A stretch of DNA of 64,000 nt from positions 1,860,001 through 1,924,000 of the forward strand of contig CBDCDT010000002.1 of NCBI GenBank assembly GCA_965215445.1, written 5' to 3'. This DNA is from CBDBLK01 sp965215445 (GTDB lineage: Bacteria; Bdellovibrionota; Bacteriovoracia; Bacteriovoracales; Bacteriovoracaceae). Positions 1 through 7,849 of this stretch are shown here, piece by piece. A program made the position numbers and the translations under genes. The notes beneath the pieces were generated by a model that did no database searches, was not told the origin of the DNA, and saw only the letters and a list, made by a program, of their open reading frames with translations. Each line of letters opens with the position of its first letter. Within the stretch, counting starts at the first letter, position 1.

Positions 1-1
1 G

Positions 2-676
2 GAACTGCGCAATCTGGAATTGGAAGATGTCGACCTGGGACTGGTCATTACTCATTTGGGGCCGGAGGCCCGGAGGGTGGAGGCAGATGCCTTGAACAAG
101 GCCCGCGCCGCCAAATATGACGAAATTATGAAACGGCCTTCGGCCGGTGAGGATTTTGTTCCCGTGATTCCGGCCTTGCCCGCACTGACCACGGAGCAGG
201 CCTTGCAAAACGCCAAGGCCAGTTTTTACGAGATGATGATTTCGCGCAAGCATTGGAAAGATACCGGGGAGATGACCCTGGCCAGACAGGAATATAATAA
301 TTACAGGGGCAACCTTTTGCGGCGCAAACGGGAACTCAGGGAGGCCGTCGGCAAGGCCGAAGAAAATATTTACAAAGGCCAGCAACGGATTTTGTCCGAG
401 AATTTGGACGGCCAACAAAAGGCCTTTTTGGAGGCCAGTATTGCGAACCAAAGGAAGGAGCGCAAACAGGCGCTGGATGCCTTGAGAAAAATTGACAAGG
501 AATCACCTGGCAAGGCCCAAGCATTTATTCGTTTGCAGGAACAGCGCTACGATGAACTGATCCAGTCCCAACCGGCCAAGGATTTGCGTCGGGGTCAACC
601 GCTTCACGAGTTTGGTGAGAAAATCAAAAAATTGGAAGAAAAAATCGCGAGAGAGGCCTCCGATGGCCGATCATAG
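2..676 (+). CDS. Coiled-coil protein, 5' end cut by window edge
   Basis: The reading frame is open from the first complete codon at position 2, so the true start probably lies before the window; a TTG at 20 could also start it, giving 218 residues. The protein is rich in Lys, Glu, Arg and Gln and looks largely helical. From about residue 60 of the TTG-start form to the end it matches the next gene almost segment for segment (shared words ALDALRKID, QAFIR.QEQRY, PLHEFGE.IKKLEE). It is therefore the first member of a tandem duplication. I recognise no family. The downstream copy has a signal peptide, so this one may be exported as well, but the part that would show it is missing. Confidence 0.75.
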   Translation, partial: ELRNLELEDVDLGLVITHLGPEARRVEADALNKARAAKYDEIMKRPSAGEDFVPVIPALPALTTEQALQNAKASFYEMMISRKHWKDTGEMTLARQEYNNYRGNLLRRKRELREAVGKAEENIYKGQQRILSENLDGQQKAFLEASIANQRKERKQALDALRKIDKESPGKAQAFIRLQEQRYDELIQSQPAKDLRRGQPLHEFGEKIKKLEEKIAREASDGRS

Positions 677-709
677 TTTGGCACTGTAAACTTTAAAGGA
701 GATACATTT

Positions 710-1333
710 ATGAAGCATTTACTTTTTTTCTTGGCGGTGAGTACTTGTTTTGCCCTTTCGCTGGAAGGTGCGCATGGTATGTGCAGTGAGGAGAGCAGGT
801 ACTTGCTGGGGCGTTCCCTGATTGAAGCGGAACAGGCATTGCAAAATACCAAGATTCACTTTTACGAGAGAATGGTTTCTGAAGGGCATTGGCCGGATAC
901 CAAAGAGATGGCCCGGGCGAGGAGGGAATTCTGGGAGTATTTGAGGGGTGATGAATACCAGAAATATTTGAGAGATAGCGCCCGGCGCAAACGGGAACTC
1001 AGGGAGATTCTCAGCAAGGCCTATATCACTATTAACAAAAATCGGGAACAGATTTTGGCCGGGGGTTTGGACAACCAACAGGTGGCCTTTATCAATGCCA
1101 ATATTGAAATTCAAATTGGGGAGCGCAAACGGGTGCTGGATGCCTTGAGAAAAATCGACGGGGAATCACCCAGAAAGGTACAGGCCTTTATTCGTATGCA
1201 AGAACAGCGCTACAATCAGTTGATGGAATCTCACCCAGTAGGGGATTTGCTGGATCGGGATCAACCCCTTCACGAATTTGGTGAGCAAATCAAAAAACTG
1301 GAAGAGCAAATCGCGAATATACAATTACGATGA
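710..1333 (+). CDS. Secreted coiled-coil protein, tandem paralogue
   Basis: This 207-residue protein starts at ATG 710 behind a good ribosome site (AAAGGAG at 697-703). Residues 1-23 form a signal peptide (Lys, then a Leu/Phe-rich core, cleavage near SLEGAHG), so export to the periplasm is likely. The rest is charged and helical with a heptad-like pattern. It is clearly paralogous to the gene immediately upstream but has a short insertion near residue 80-90. Its stop overlaps the next start by 4 bases (ATGA), so the two are probably translationally coupled. No known domain is evident and the function is unknown. Confidence 0.85.
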   Translation: MKHLLFFLAVSTCFALSLEGAHGMCSEESRYLLGRSLIEAEQALQNTKIHFYERMVSEGHWPDTKEMARARREFWEYLRGDEYQKYLRDSARRKRELREILSKAYITINKNREQILAGGLDNQQVAFINANIEIQIGERKRVLDALRKIDGESPRKVQAFIRMQEQRYNQLMESHPVGDLLDRDQPLHEFGEQIKKLEEQIANIQLR

Positions 1334-2142
1334 AGCAGCAAGAAAAAAGGCCTTGGAGCGTACGCAGGATAAAACGATGCTGGGGAGAATGTCTTGAAAC
1401 TTTGGAACTTTCCGAAGCGGGGAGTTTTCAGGTCGCCGGAGTTCCCTTGGCCCCTTCTTTGCTCCATTTGCAGTACAGTCATTTAGACAAACTTTTGCGC
1501 AACTTTAATCTTTCATTGGAATTGCTCGACGAAGGTCAAGTTTGCCAAAAAACTTTGAACAGGCAATTTTGTGGCGAGGTGGCCTTTTCACAGCGTGCAC
1601 TCGGCAATCAGGGTTCACGTCCGGAACTCATTTTGGAACTGGGTTCATATCTTGGCACTGATGAATTTGAGGATGTCTTATCTTCATTTCAATTGTCAAA
1701 AAAGTTGCTTTCTCAGTCTAAAACTTATTTGAGTGCTGAAATTGTTGATGCTCTCGCCGCAAAGATTTGCCGCAATCGGAGCAGTTATTCCTGGATCAAA
1801 TCTTCATCCGTGAAGAATTATCGCAAATTCTTTGGCAGCACCAAGGGCAATGCAAAATCCTTTTCCCATCTGATTGACGACAAAATGAAGTTTATCGAGA
1901 GGAATTTCAGCTATAAGATAGAAAAACTCAACCACCGTAAAATTGTTTTTTCCTGCAAAACTAACGAGAAAACCCGATATTATTTGGAACGAGACTTGGA
2001 GGGGTATGTCTGGTTGCTCAATATCAAGTATTTTTGCCAGTGTTATTTTGACGATTGCGCCGAAGTCAAACTTACTGATAATACCCTCAATGGCGATGCT
2101 CTCAATCGTTTTGAAGTAACTCTGTTGCACAAAAAAGGATAA
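1330..2142 (+). CDS. Hypothetical protein
   Basis: This 270-residue protein starts at ATG 1330, which overlaps the previous stop. There is no signal peptide or membrane segment. A basic N-terminus is followed by a mixed alpha/beta sequence with scattered Cys residues (for example CFCQC-like clusters near residue 235) but no recognisable motif. Its position suggests an operon with the two coiled-coil genes upstream and the 59-residue gene downstream. I do not recognise the family. Confidence 0.7.
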   Translation: MKQQEKRPWSVRRIKRCWGECLETLELSEAGSFQVAGVPLAPSLLHLQYSHLDKLLRNFNLSLELLDEGQVCQKTLNRQFCGEVAFSQRALGNQGSRPELILELGSYLGTDEFEDVLSSFQLSKKLLSQSKTYLSAEIVDALAAKICRNRSSYSWIKSSSVKNYRKFFGSTKGNAKSFSHLIDDKMKFIERNFSYKIEKLNHRKIVFSCKTNEKTRYYLERDLEGYVWLLNIKYFCQCYFDDCAEVKLTDNTLNGDALNRFEVTLLHKKG

Positions 2143-2147
2143 AATTT

Positions 2148-2327
2148 ATGGCAATTGATTTTGATCAATGGCTCGACAATTTAAGCATAATGAAATTAAA
2201 GGCACTGAAAAGACTGGAAAAATACCCGCCAGAAAAGCGCAACCGAATTGATTTTTTCAAACTCCAGATTGAATGTGGCCTTTTAAATGAAATATTGCGT
2301 GTGCGAAATTCACAAAAGAAAAAGTAG
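2148..2327 (+). CDS. Small hypothetical protein, 59 residues
   Basis: An ATG at 2148, five bases after the preceding stop, opens a 60-codon frame ending in TAG at 2325-2327. The product begins MAIDFDQWLD, is rich in Lys, Leu and Arg, and would form one or two amphipathic helices. Tight spacing on both sides (8 bases to oleA) and an unbroken frame support it as a gene. A weak ribosome site (AAAAGGAT) lies in the end of the previous gene. No family is recognised. It may be the last gene of the upstream group or a leader of the ole operon. Confidence 0.55.
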   Translation: MAIDFDQWLDNLSIMKLKALKRLEKYPPEKRNRIDFFKLQIECGLLNEILRVRNSQKKK

Positions 2328-2335
2328 CCGAGGCC

Positions 2336-3376
2336 GTGAAATTTGAGCAAACCGTTATTGCCGGGGTGAATTATCACCTTCCCGAGCGGGTTTTTACCAG
2401 CAGTGAAATTGAAGATCGCTTGAGTCCGCTCTACCAGCGACTCAAGCTGCCCTTTGGGCGCTTGCAACTGATGACGGGGATTCGGGAACTGCGCTACTGG
2501 CCGCCCAAAACCAGTTGTGCCCACATGGCGGTTCATGCTGCTGAAAATCTTTTGAGGGAGACGGGGTTTCCCGCCCGCGAAATCGACCTGCTCATCAATG
2601 CCTCGGTTTGTCGGGATTTTTTGGAACCGGCCAGTGCTTCGCTGGTGCACGCCGAGCTTGGCCTTGCCGACAGTGCGATGATGTTTGATCTCTCCAACGC
2701 CTGTTTGGGAGTGCTCAACGCCATGGTGGTGGCCGCGCACATGATCGAGCGCGGGCAAATCGGCTCGGCCCTGATTGTCAGTGGGGAAAACAGTGGGCCT
2801 TTGCTTTTTAATACCATCGACTCCCTCCTGCGCGACTCTTCGGTGACTCGCCAGAAGTTCAAGCGCTTTGTAGCGTCGCTGACCATCGGTTCTGCCGCCA
2901 CGGCGGTTTTACTTCTCGGCAGAAATTTTGATCCCAAACGCCGATATGTTCGCTTGACAGGTGGGGCGGCCAGCACGTCTTCAAACTACAATCACCTGTG
3001 CCGGGGAGGAGGCGATCTCGCTGCTCTTTCCATGCAAACCGATTCGGAAGCACTTTTAAAAGCGGGTATCGAGCTTGCCAAGCTCAACTGGCAGCGCACC
3101 TTGCAGGCGTTACAGTGGACACCGGAAGAAGTCGACTGGGCCTTAGGCCATCAGGTGGGGGAGGCCCATCACAGAGAAGTGATGGGCGCTTTGGGTTTGC
3201 GGGATAAAAAGACCCTGCTCACTTACCCGCAGTTTGGCAACACGGGGTCTTCAGCGCTTCCCCTGACCTTGGCCAAACTTCTGGAGTCTCCCGACAGACC
3301 CTTGCCGGGGGACAAGCTGGTTTTGCTGGGTATTGGCTCGGGATTGGCGAGTCTTATGCTGGGGTTGGAGATATGA
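2336..3376 (+). CDS. oleA: OleA, head-to-head acyl-CoA condensing enzyme
   Basis: This 346-residue thiolase-fold enzyme of the 3-oxoacyl-ACP synthase III type starts at GTG 2336. Cys123 in DLSNACLG is the expected acyl-accepting nucleophile, and His272 (GHQVGEAHH) and Asn302 (FGNTGSS) complete the catalytic set. Glu97 in CRDFLEPAS sits where OleA proteins carry the glutamate that acts as base in the non-decarboxylating Claisen condensation. OleA joins two fatty acyl-CoAs into a 2-alkyl-3-ketoacid. The length is close to the roughly 340 residues of characterised OleA. Following oleB, oleC and oleD genes make the assignment strong; FabH would be the alternative without that context. The stop overlaps oleB by 4 bases. 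Confidence 0.93.
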   Translation: MKFEQTVIAGVNYHLPERVFTSSEIEDRLSPLYQRLKLPFGRLQLMTGIRELRYWPPKTSCAHMAVHAAENLLRETGFPAREIDLLINASVCRDFLEPASASLVHAELGLADSAMMFDLSNACLGVLNAMVVAAHMIERGQIGSALIVSGENSGPLLFNTIDSLLRDSSVTRQKFKRFVASLTIGSAATAVLLLGRNFDPKRRYVRLTGGAASTSSNYNHLCRGGGDLAALSMQTDSEALLKAGIELAKLNWQRTLQALQWTPEEVDWALGHQVGEAHHREVMGALGLRDKKTLLTYPQFGNTGSSALPLTLAKLLESPDRPLPGDKLVLLGIGSGLASLMLGLEI

Positions 3377-4269
3377 AGGTAGAACTTCCCGATGCAGTTC
3401 GTGTGGAATACCCCTTTGCCAGCAACTTTCACCATTTGTCGTGCGGCCATTCTTTACACTATCTGGACGAAGGGCCAAAGGACGCTCCGGTGGTTTTGAT
3501 GGTGCACGGAAATCCCACCTGGAGTTTTTTTTACCGCCATTTGGTGCGCACTCTCTCCCCGCACTTTCGCACTATTGTCCCCGACCATCTGGGCATGGGC
3601 CTGAGCGCGCGGCCTCAAAATTATGCTTACAATTTGAAAAACCACATCGGCAATCTGGCGAGTCTGCTCGCCCATTTGGAGATTTCCGACTATCACTTGA
3701 TCGTCCACGACTGGGGCGGCCCCATCGGCCTGGGCCTTCACAAGGGGCGCGTCCGGCGGGGCAAAACCGTGATCTTAAACACCGCCGCTTTTGCAGACGC
3801 CCAGCTTCCCCGCCGGATTGCCTTGTGCCGTTTGCCCTGGGTGGGAGAGGTATTGATTCGGCATTTGAACGCTTTTGCTGGGGCGGCGGCGTGGATGGCC
3901 CCGATAGAAAGACTTCCCACTGCTGTTAGAAACGGATTTTTATGGCCATATCAAAATTCCCACGACCGGGTGGGGGTCGCCCGCTTCGTGCAAGACATTC
4001 CCATGCACCCCTCGCACCCGAGCTTTATCACTCTTTTGGAAATAGAAAAAAGTTTGCACGCTATTGAGGGAGAAAAACTTTTGTTGTGGGGCCTGGAGGA
4101 CTTTTGTTTTACGCCCCATTTTTTGGAGCGCTGGAAAAAAATCTATCCCTGCGCCCAGTGCAAGACTTTTCAAGGGGCCGGTCACTATCTTTTAGAAGAC
4201 TGCAGGGAGGAAGTTGTCAGCGCAGTTGAAGAGTTTCTTTTGAAAAGGGCCTTAAAAAGGTCGCCTTGA
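3373..4269 (+). CDS. oleB: OleB, beta-lactone decarboxylase (alpha/beta hydrolase)
   Basis: This 298-residue protein resembles haloalkane dehalogenases. HGNPTW at 45-50 supplies the oxyanion and halide-type Asn/Trp residues, Asp113 in VHDWGG is the nucleophile, and GAGHYLLED near the C-terminus carries the catalytic His. In the Ole pathway this family decarboxylates the beta-lactone made by OleC to a cis-olefin. The ATG at 3373 overlaps the oleA stop (ATGA). Operon position distinguishes it from a true dehalogenase. Confidence 0.92.
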   Translation: MKVELPDAVRVEYPFASNFHHLSCGHSLHYLDEGPKDAPVVLMVHGNPTWSFFYRHLVRTLSPHFRTIVPDHLGMGLSARPQNYAYNLKNHIGNLASLLAHLEISDYHLIVHDWGGPIGLGLHKGRVRRGKTVILNTAAFADAQLPRRIALCRLPWVGEVLIRHLNAFAGAAAWMAPIERLPTAVRNGFLWPYQNSHDRVGVARFVQDIPMHPSHPSFITLLEIEKSLHAIEGEKLLLWGLEDFCFTPHFLERWKKIYPCAQCKTFQGAGHYLLEDCREEVVSAVEEFLLKRALKRSP

Positions 4270-4316
4270 CGCTATTGGCAATAGAGGGACAATCGTTTAG
4301 ACAAAGGGGAATGACA

Positions 4317-4604
4317 ATGATAAGAAAAATGATAGATATAAAGGCAAACGACCATTTTATTCTTATTTGTGAAATGGAAAACGGGGAAGTTTATAAATAT
4401 GACATGTCGTATTTAAAAACGTATGAGGGCGGCCCCATGATCCAACCCCTGAAGGACATCAATTTTTTTAAAAAGGTTTTTCTCGATTACGGACACCCAA
4501 CATGGCCCAATGGGTACGATATAGATGCCGCCTATATCGCCAAGGAAGGGGAACAGGTTATATCTCCAGTGGAGCAAAAAGAAGAGGTCGAAGAATTTGC
4601 ATAA
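4317..4604 (+). CDS. DUF2442 protein inserted between oleB and oleC
   Basis: This protein of about 95 residues starts at ATG 4317 with AAAGGGG at 4303-4309 as ribosome site; an in-frame ATG at 4311 is possible, while the longer frame from 4266 is less likely. The sequence resembles DUF2442 (short beta-rich start, then a segment like YKYDMSYLKTYEGGPM, then FFKKVFLDYGHPTWPNG). Members are often found beside DUF4160 genes in plasmid-like or accessory modules. Here it stands alone, is more AT-rich than its neighbours, and its last codons overlap the TTG start proposed for oleC, so it is cotranscribed with the ole genes. A role in olefin synthesis is not known. Confidence 0.8.
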   Translation: MIRKMIDIKANDHFILICEMENGEVYKYDMSYLKTYEGGPMIQPLKDINFFKKVFLDYGHPTWPNGYDIDAAYIAKEGEQVISPVEQKEEVEEFA

Positions 4605-6177
4605 GTCCTCAGATGACACGTTTTTTCCTGATAAAAAACTAATCGCTCACCCAAGTATCGCCGCTCGCCTGCACCATTGGGCGAGAGAGACTCCCCACAG
4701 TTGCGCCTTGAGCTTTCCGGTGGGCACTCGCCGAGGAGAGTTTTACTACCGCAATTTAAGTTTTGCGGAATTGGAAAAAAAGACCGAGGCGATGGCGCAA
4801 GGCCTTTCTCAATTGAATCTTCCTAGAGGAAGTAGATGCCTGATATTTTTGCGCCCCAGTTTGTCCTTTAGTGCGGTGGTCTTTGCCCTGTTTAAAATTG
4901 GCCTTGTGCCGGTGTTTATCGACCCGGGCATGAAGCGCGAATACCTCTGGAAGGCGATTGGCAAAACCCGGCCGGAAGTGTTGATTGCCGAACCTGTGGT
5001 GCGCTGGTTGCGCTTTTTTTTCCCACGGGTGTTTCGTTCGGTACGCCACTTTATCACCCCCGCCATGTTGGAAAAAACACTACTTGCGGATGGGCCGCCT
5101 TTGCTGGTCACACCCGAAGAAAATGAAACCGCCGCCATTTTGTACACCAGTGGGGGGACGGGGGAACCCAAGGGCGTGGTCTACACCCACGCCATTTTTC
5201 AAAGTCAGACGCGCCAGTTGCAACAACTCTTTAATCTCGCGCCCGGACAGACCGATCTTCCGGGGTTTCCTCTGTTCAGTCTGTTCGCTCTCTCGCTGGG
5301 GATGAAGTCGGCGATTCCCGCTCTCGATCCGCGCCGGCCGGCGCGCGCCTGCCCCGCCAAATTATACCAAAATATCCGCGACCAACAGGCCAACTTTGTG
5401 GCCGGAAGTCCGGCGATTTGGAAAAGGCTCGGCGACTATTGCAAAAGAGAAGGCCTTGTCCTTCCCAGCGTGCGCTCACTGGTGATGTTCGGCGCTCCCG
5501 TGGCGGGATCACTGCACCAATTGCTTGCGCCCCTGCTTCCCAATGGCGAAACCTATAGTGCTTACGGTGCCACCGAGTGCCTGCCGGTGGCGGTGGTTTC
5601 CGGCCGCGCACTCAAAGAGGGAAAGCGCGGAATCCACCTTGGAGTCCATTTAGGCGCACCCGCGCCGGGCGTGCAAATAAAAATCCTCCCCATAGGAGAG
5701 ATTGCCGTTCACAGTGAGAGCGTGACACCTGCCTACGCCGACAACCGCAAGGCCTCTGAGCAGGCCAAATTTCGAGACGAAGAGGGGCGTTTATGGCACC
5801 GGATGGGCGACCTGGGACACTTGGATGAAGAGGGACATTTGTGGATGGAGGGAAGGAAATCCCATCTGGTAAAATGTGAAGAAAAAACTTTTTCCAGCGT
5901 GCCCTGCGAGGCTGTTTTCAATCGCCATCCCCGCGTCGAGCGCAGTGCCTTGATTGCCCATTCTTCCGGGCCGGCGATGGTGGTGCAGGCCAGGGCGGCC
6001 CCCGGATTGGGCGCGGAACTTCTCGAACTGGCCAAAAACAATGCGCACACGCGGGAGATTCAAACCTTTTTTTGCCACTCAAACTTTCCGGTGGACACCC
6101 GCCACAACATTAAAATTGACCGCCTTTTATTGGCCAAATGGGCCGAGCGCGGGAAATTGGGCAGGCCCCTTTCGTGA
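4597..6177 (+). CDS. oleC: OleC, ATP-dependent beta-lactone synthetase
   Basis: This AMP-binding enzyme has about 526 residues from the TTG at 4597. That start is preferred because GAAGAGG lies about 10 bases upstream and because the frame before it runs through the DUF2442 gene. The adenylation signature ILYTSGGTGEPKG is present, followed by YGATE and the hinge region GDLGHLDEEGHLWMEGR. OleC activates the 2-alkyl-3-hydroxyacid and closes it to a beta-lactone. The position after oleA/oleB and before oleD separates it from ordinary acyl-CoA synthetases. Its stop overlaps the oleD start (GTGA). Confidence 0.93.
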   Translation: MHKSSDDTFFPDKKLIAHPSIAARLHHWARETPHSCALSFPVGTRRGEFYYRNLSFAELEKKTEAMAQGLSQLNLPRGSRCLIFLRPSLSFSAVVFALFKIGLVPVFIDPGMKREYLWKAIGKTRPEVLIAEPVVRWLRFFFPRVFRSVRHFITPAMLEKTLLADGPPLLVTPEENETAAILYTSGGTGEPKGVVYTHAIFQSQTRQLQQLFNLAPGQTDLPGFPLFSLFALSLGMKSAIPALDPRRPARACPAKLYQNIRDQQANFVAGSPAIWKRLGDYCKREGLVLPSVRSLVMFGAPVAGSLHQLLAPLLPNGETYSAYGATECLPVAVVSGRALKEGKRGIHLGVHLGAPAPGVQIKILPIGEIAVHSESVTPAYADNRKASEQAKFRDEEGRLWHRMGDLGHLDEEGHLWMEGRKSHLVKCEEKTFSSVPCEAVFNRHPRVERSALIAHSSGPAMVVQARAAPGLGAELLELAKNNAHTREIQTFFCHSNFPVDTRHNIKIDRLLLAKWAERGKLGRPLS

Positions 6178-7157
6178 AAATTGTCGTCACCGGAGCGGGG
6201 GGGTTGATCGGCACATCCCTGTGCCAGCGTTTGGTGACCGAAGGCCATGAGGTTTGGGGCCTGGCCCGGGGGGATTACCCCCACCTGCGCGCTTTGGGGG
6301 TGCACACCGTGCGCGCCGATCTCGCCGATTTTGCCGGCATGGCATCCAGCTTTGCGGGCGCAGGTGCTTGCTTTCACGTCGCCGCCAAGGTCGCCATGTG
6401 GGGGCGCTGGCGCGACTTTTACCGCGCCAATGTCACGGGCACTCAAAACGTCATCCGTGCGTGCAAAGATAGCGGTGTTCCCTTCCTCATCTACACCAGT
6501 ACCCCCAGCGTGGTTTTTGAAGATCAAAATATCGAGGGGGGCGACGAGCGTCTGCCCTACGCGCGCCAAACTTATAGTCATTATGCCCGCTCCAAGGCGC
6601 TGGCGGAAAGGGAGATTTTGGCCGTAAGCGGGGAATCTTTGCGCACACTCGCCCTTCGCCCCCACCTGGTCTTTGGGCCACGCGACCAAAACTTGATTCC
6701 GCGCCTGGTGCACGCCGCCCGCCGGGGGCGACTGAAAATTGTGGGAGAGGGGGACAACCGGGTGGACGTCCTCTTTATCGAAAATGCCATCGACGCTCAC
6801 GTACAGGCCTTGAAAAAGCTCGAAGCGCGCGCTCCCGTAGACGGCAGGGCCTATTTTTTGGGCCAAGGCCCGGTGGAACTTTGGCCTTTTATTAACCGCA
6901 TTTTGGCCCACTACCAGATTCCTCCGGTGACGAAAAAAATCAGCTTCAAGCGCGCCTTTTATGCGGGCCTTGTCTTGGAAAAGGGGGCGGGACTCTTGAG
7001 AATGTGGAACGTCGATCTTGCCATGACTCGTTTTACGGCGCTTCAATTGGCCAGGAGTCATTACTTCGAGCATAAATTGGCCGAACGACTTTTGGACTGG
7101 AGGCCGCGCATAAGCATCGACGAGGGATTGGCGCGCTTGCCTTTTTTTAAAGAGTGA
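6174..7157 (+). CDS. oleD: OleD, NADPH-dependent 2-alkyl-3-ketoacid reductase
   Basis: This short-chain dehydrogenase of the extended NAD(P)-epimerase/3-beta-HSD type has 327 residues from GTG 6174, which overlaps the oleC stop. The Rossmann motif GAGGLIG is at the N-terminus, STPSV supplies the Ser region, and YSHYARSK gives the catalytic YxxxK. OleD reduces the OleA product to the hydroxyacid used by OleC. It is the last gene of the run; the next gene is on the other strand with only 2 bases between them. Confidence 0.92.
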   Translation: MKIVVTGAGGLIGTSLCQRLVTEGHEVWGLARGDYPHLRALGVHTVRADLADFAGMASSFAGAGACFHVAAKVAMWGRWRDFYRANVTGTQNVIRACKDSGVPFLIYTSTPSVVFEDQNIEGGDERLPYARQTYSHYARSKALAEREILAVSGESLRTLALRPHLVFGPRDQNLIPRLVHAARRGRLKIVGEGDNRVDVLFIENAIDAHVQALKKLEARAPVDGRAYFLGQGPVELWPFINRILAHYQIPPVTKKISFKRAFYAGLVLEKGAGLLRMWNVDLAMTRFTALQLARSHYFEHKLAERLLDWRPRISIDEGLARLPFFKE

Positions 7158-7159
7158 TT

Positions 7160-7705
7160 TTATTCACTTACAAGCTTATTGCAAACCAGAATACCAATCC
7201 CCATACTGGCGCTAGCGAGAGAGCCACCGGACAGGCCTAAGAGTATGCCGCTGAAACGACTTAAAAATAATGTTGTTAAAGAAAGTGTCCCTGTAGATGC
7301 TCCGAAAGTAAGCATACTCGCCAAGGATGTCCACATACTTATTTCTGCACCCTTTTTTAATAGAGGCCGGTTGGTCACAGCACCAAAAGCACAACCGAAC
7401 AAACCTCCAATAGCAGGAGAAAGGAGCATGACAGTTCCCGCTGTCGATGCAGGTGTTGTCGGGGCGGCCATGCCCAGACTGATTTCTTCTGTTCCGAGAA
7501 TCATGCGGGCATAGAGTTCGTCAGTCTCGTCGCACTCTCTGAGGGAGTCAAGTTCCGGGGCCGAACCGATCCGGCAACGGGGAGTTCCGTCTTCACCCAG
7601 CAAAATGGCGGCATCCACCTGCAAGGGGGATTGCTCTGAATTGTAGGCGTATGTTGAAGCGAGAGTGAAAAATACGGTAAGGAAAAAGCAAAGAAATGGT
7701 CGCAT
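7160..7705 (-). CDS. Small secreted/membrane protein
   Basis: This 181-residue protein starts at ATG 7705 with GGAGT upstream (in AAGGAGTCC). A signal peptide (residues 1-20, cleaved after STYA) is followed by a short domain with two Cys residues in the mature part and then two or three hydrophobic, Gly/Ser/Thr-rich stretches that look membrane-spanning. The layout recalls the proteins at 15141-15710 and 16569-17192, but the similarity is too weak for me to be sure they are one family. No domain is recognised. Confidence 0.7.
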   Translation of the reverse strand: MRPFLCFFLTVFFTLASTYAYNSEQSPLQVDAAILLGEDGTPRCRIGSAPELDSLRECDETDELYARMILGTEEISLGMAAPTTPASTAGTVMLLSPAIGGLFGCAFGAVTNRPLLKKGAEISMWTSLASMLTFGASTGTLSLTTLFLSRFSGILLGLSGGSLASASMGIGILVCNKLVSE

Positions 7706-7778
7706 TGAGGACTCCTTGGTTGGTAACTATTTGGAATTTATGGCCTAAAGGCGATTTCATGTCAAGAGTCCGACTTTT

Positions 7779-7844
7779 TTGGAGTTGTAAGTCGACAATG
7801 TTGGAGTTGTAGGTCGACAATGTTGGAGTTCCAGGTTAAAATTG
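7779..7844 (+). repeat. Three 22-bp direct repeats upstream of the DUF4143 ATPase
   Basis: Two nearly identical 22-bp units (7779-7800 and 7801-7822, one mismatch) begin TTGGAGTTGTA and contain GTCGAC. A third, degenerate unit (7823-7844, 16 of 22 matches) runs into TATAAATG, where the ATPase starts. The third unit appears to have decayed into, or been shaped as, the promoter -10 region. The repeats could be an operator array or an insertion scar. Confidence 0.75.
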
Positions 7845-7849
7845 TATAA

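Noticed and set aside
664..671. GCCGATCA, a sigma-28-like -10 box before the gene at 710
   Set aside because: It lies in the end of the preceding coding region and there is no TAAA box 11+4 bases upstream, so I read it as chance.
683..700. TTGGCAC upstream of 710 as a sigma-54 -24 element
   Set aside because: The required GC of the -12 element is missing at the proper distance (ACTTTA follows).
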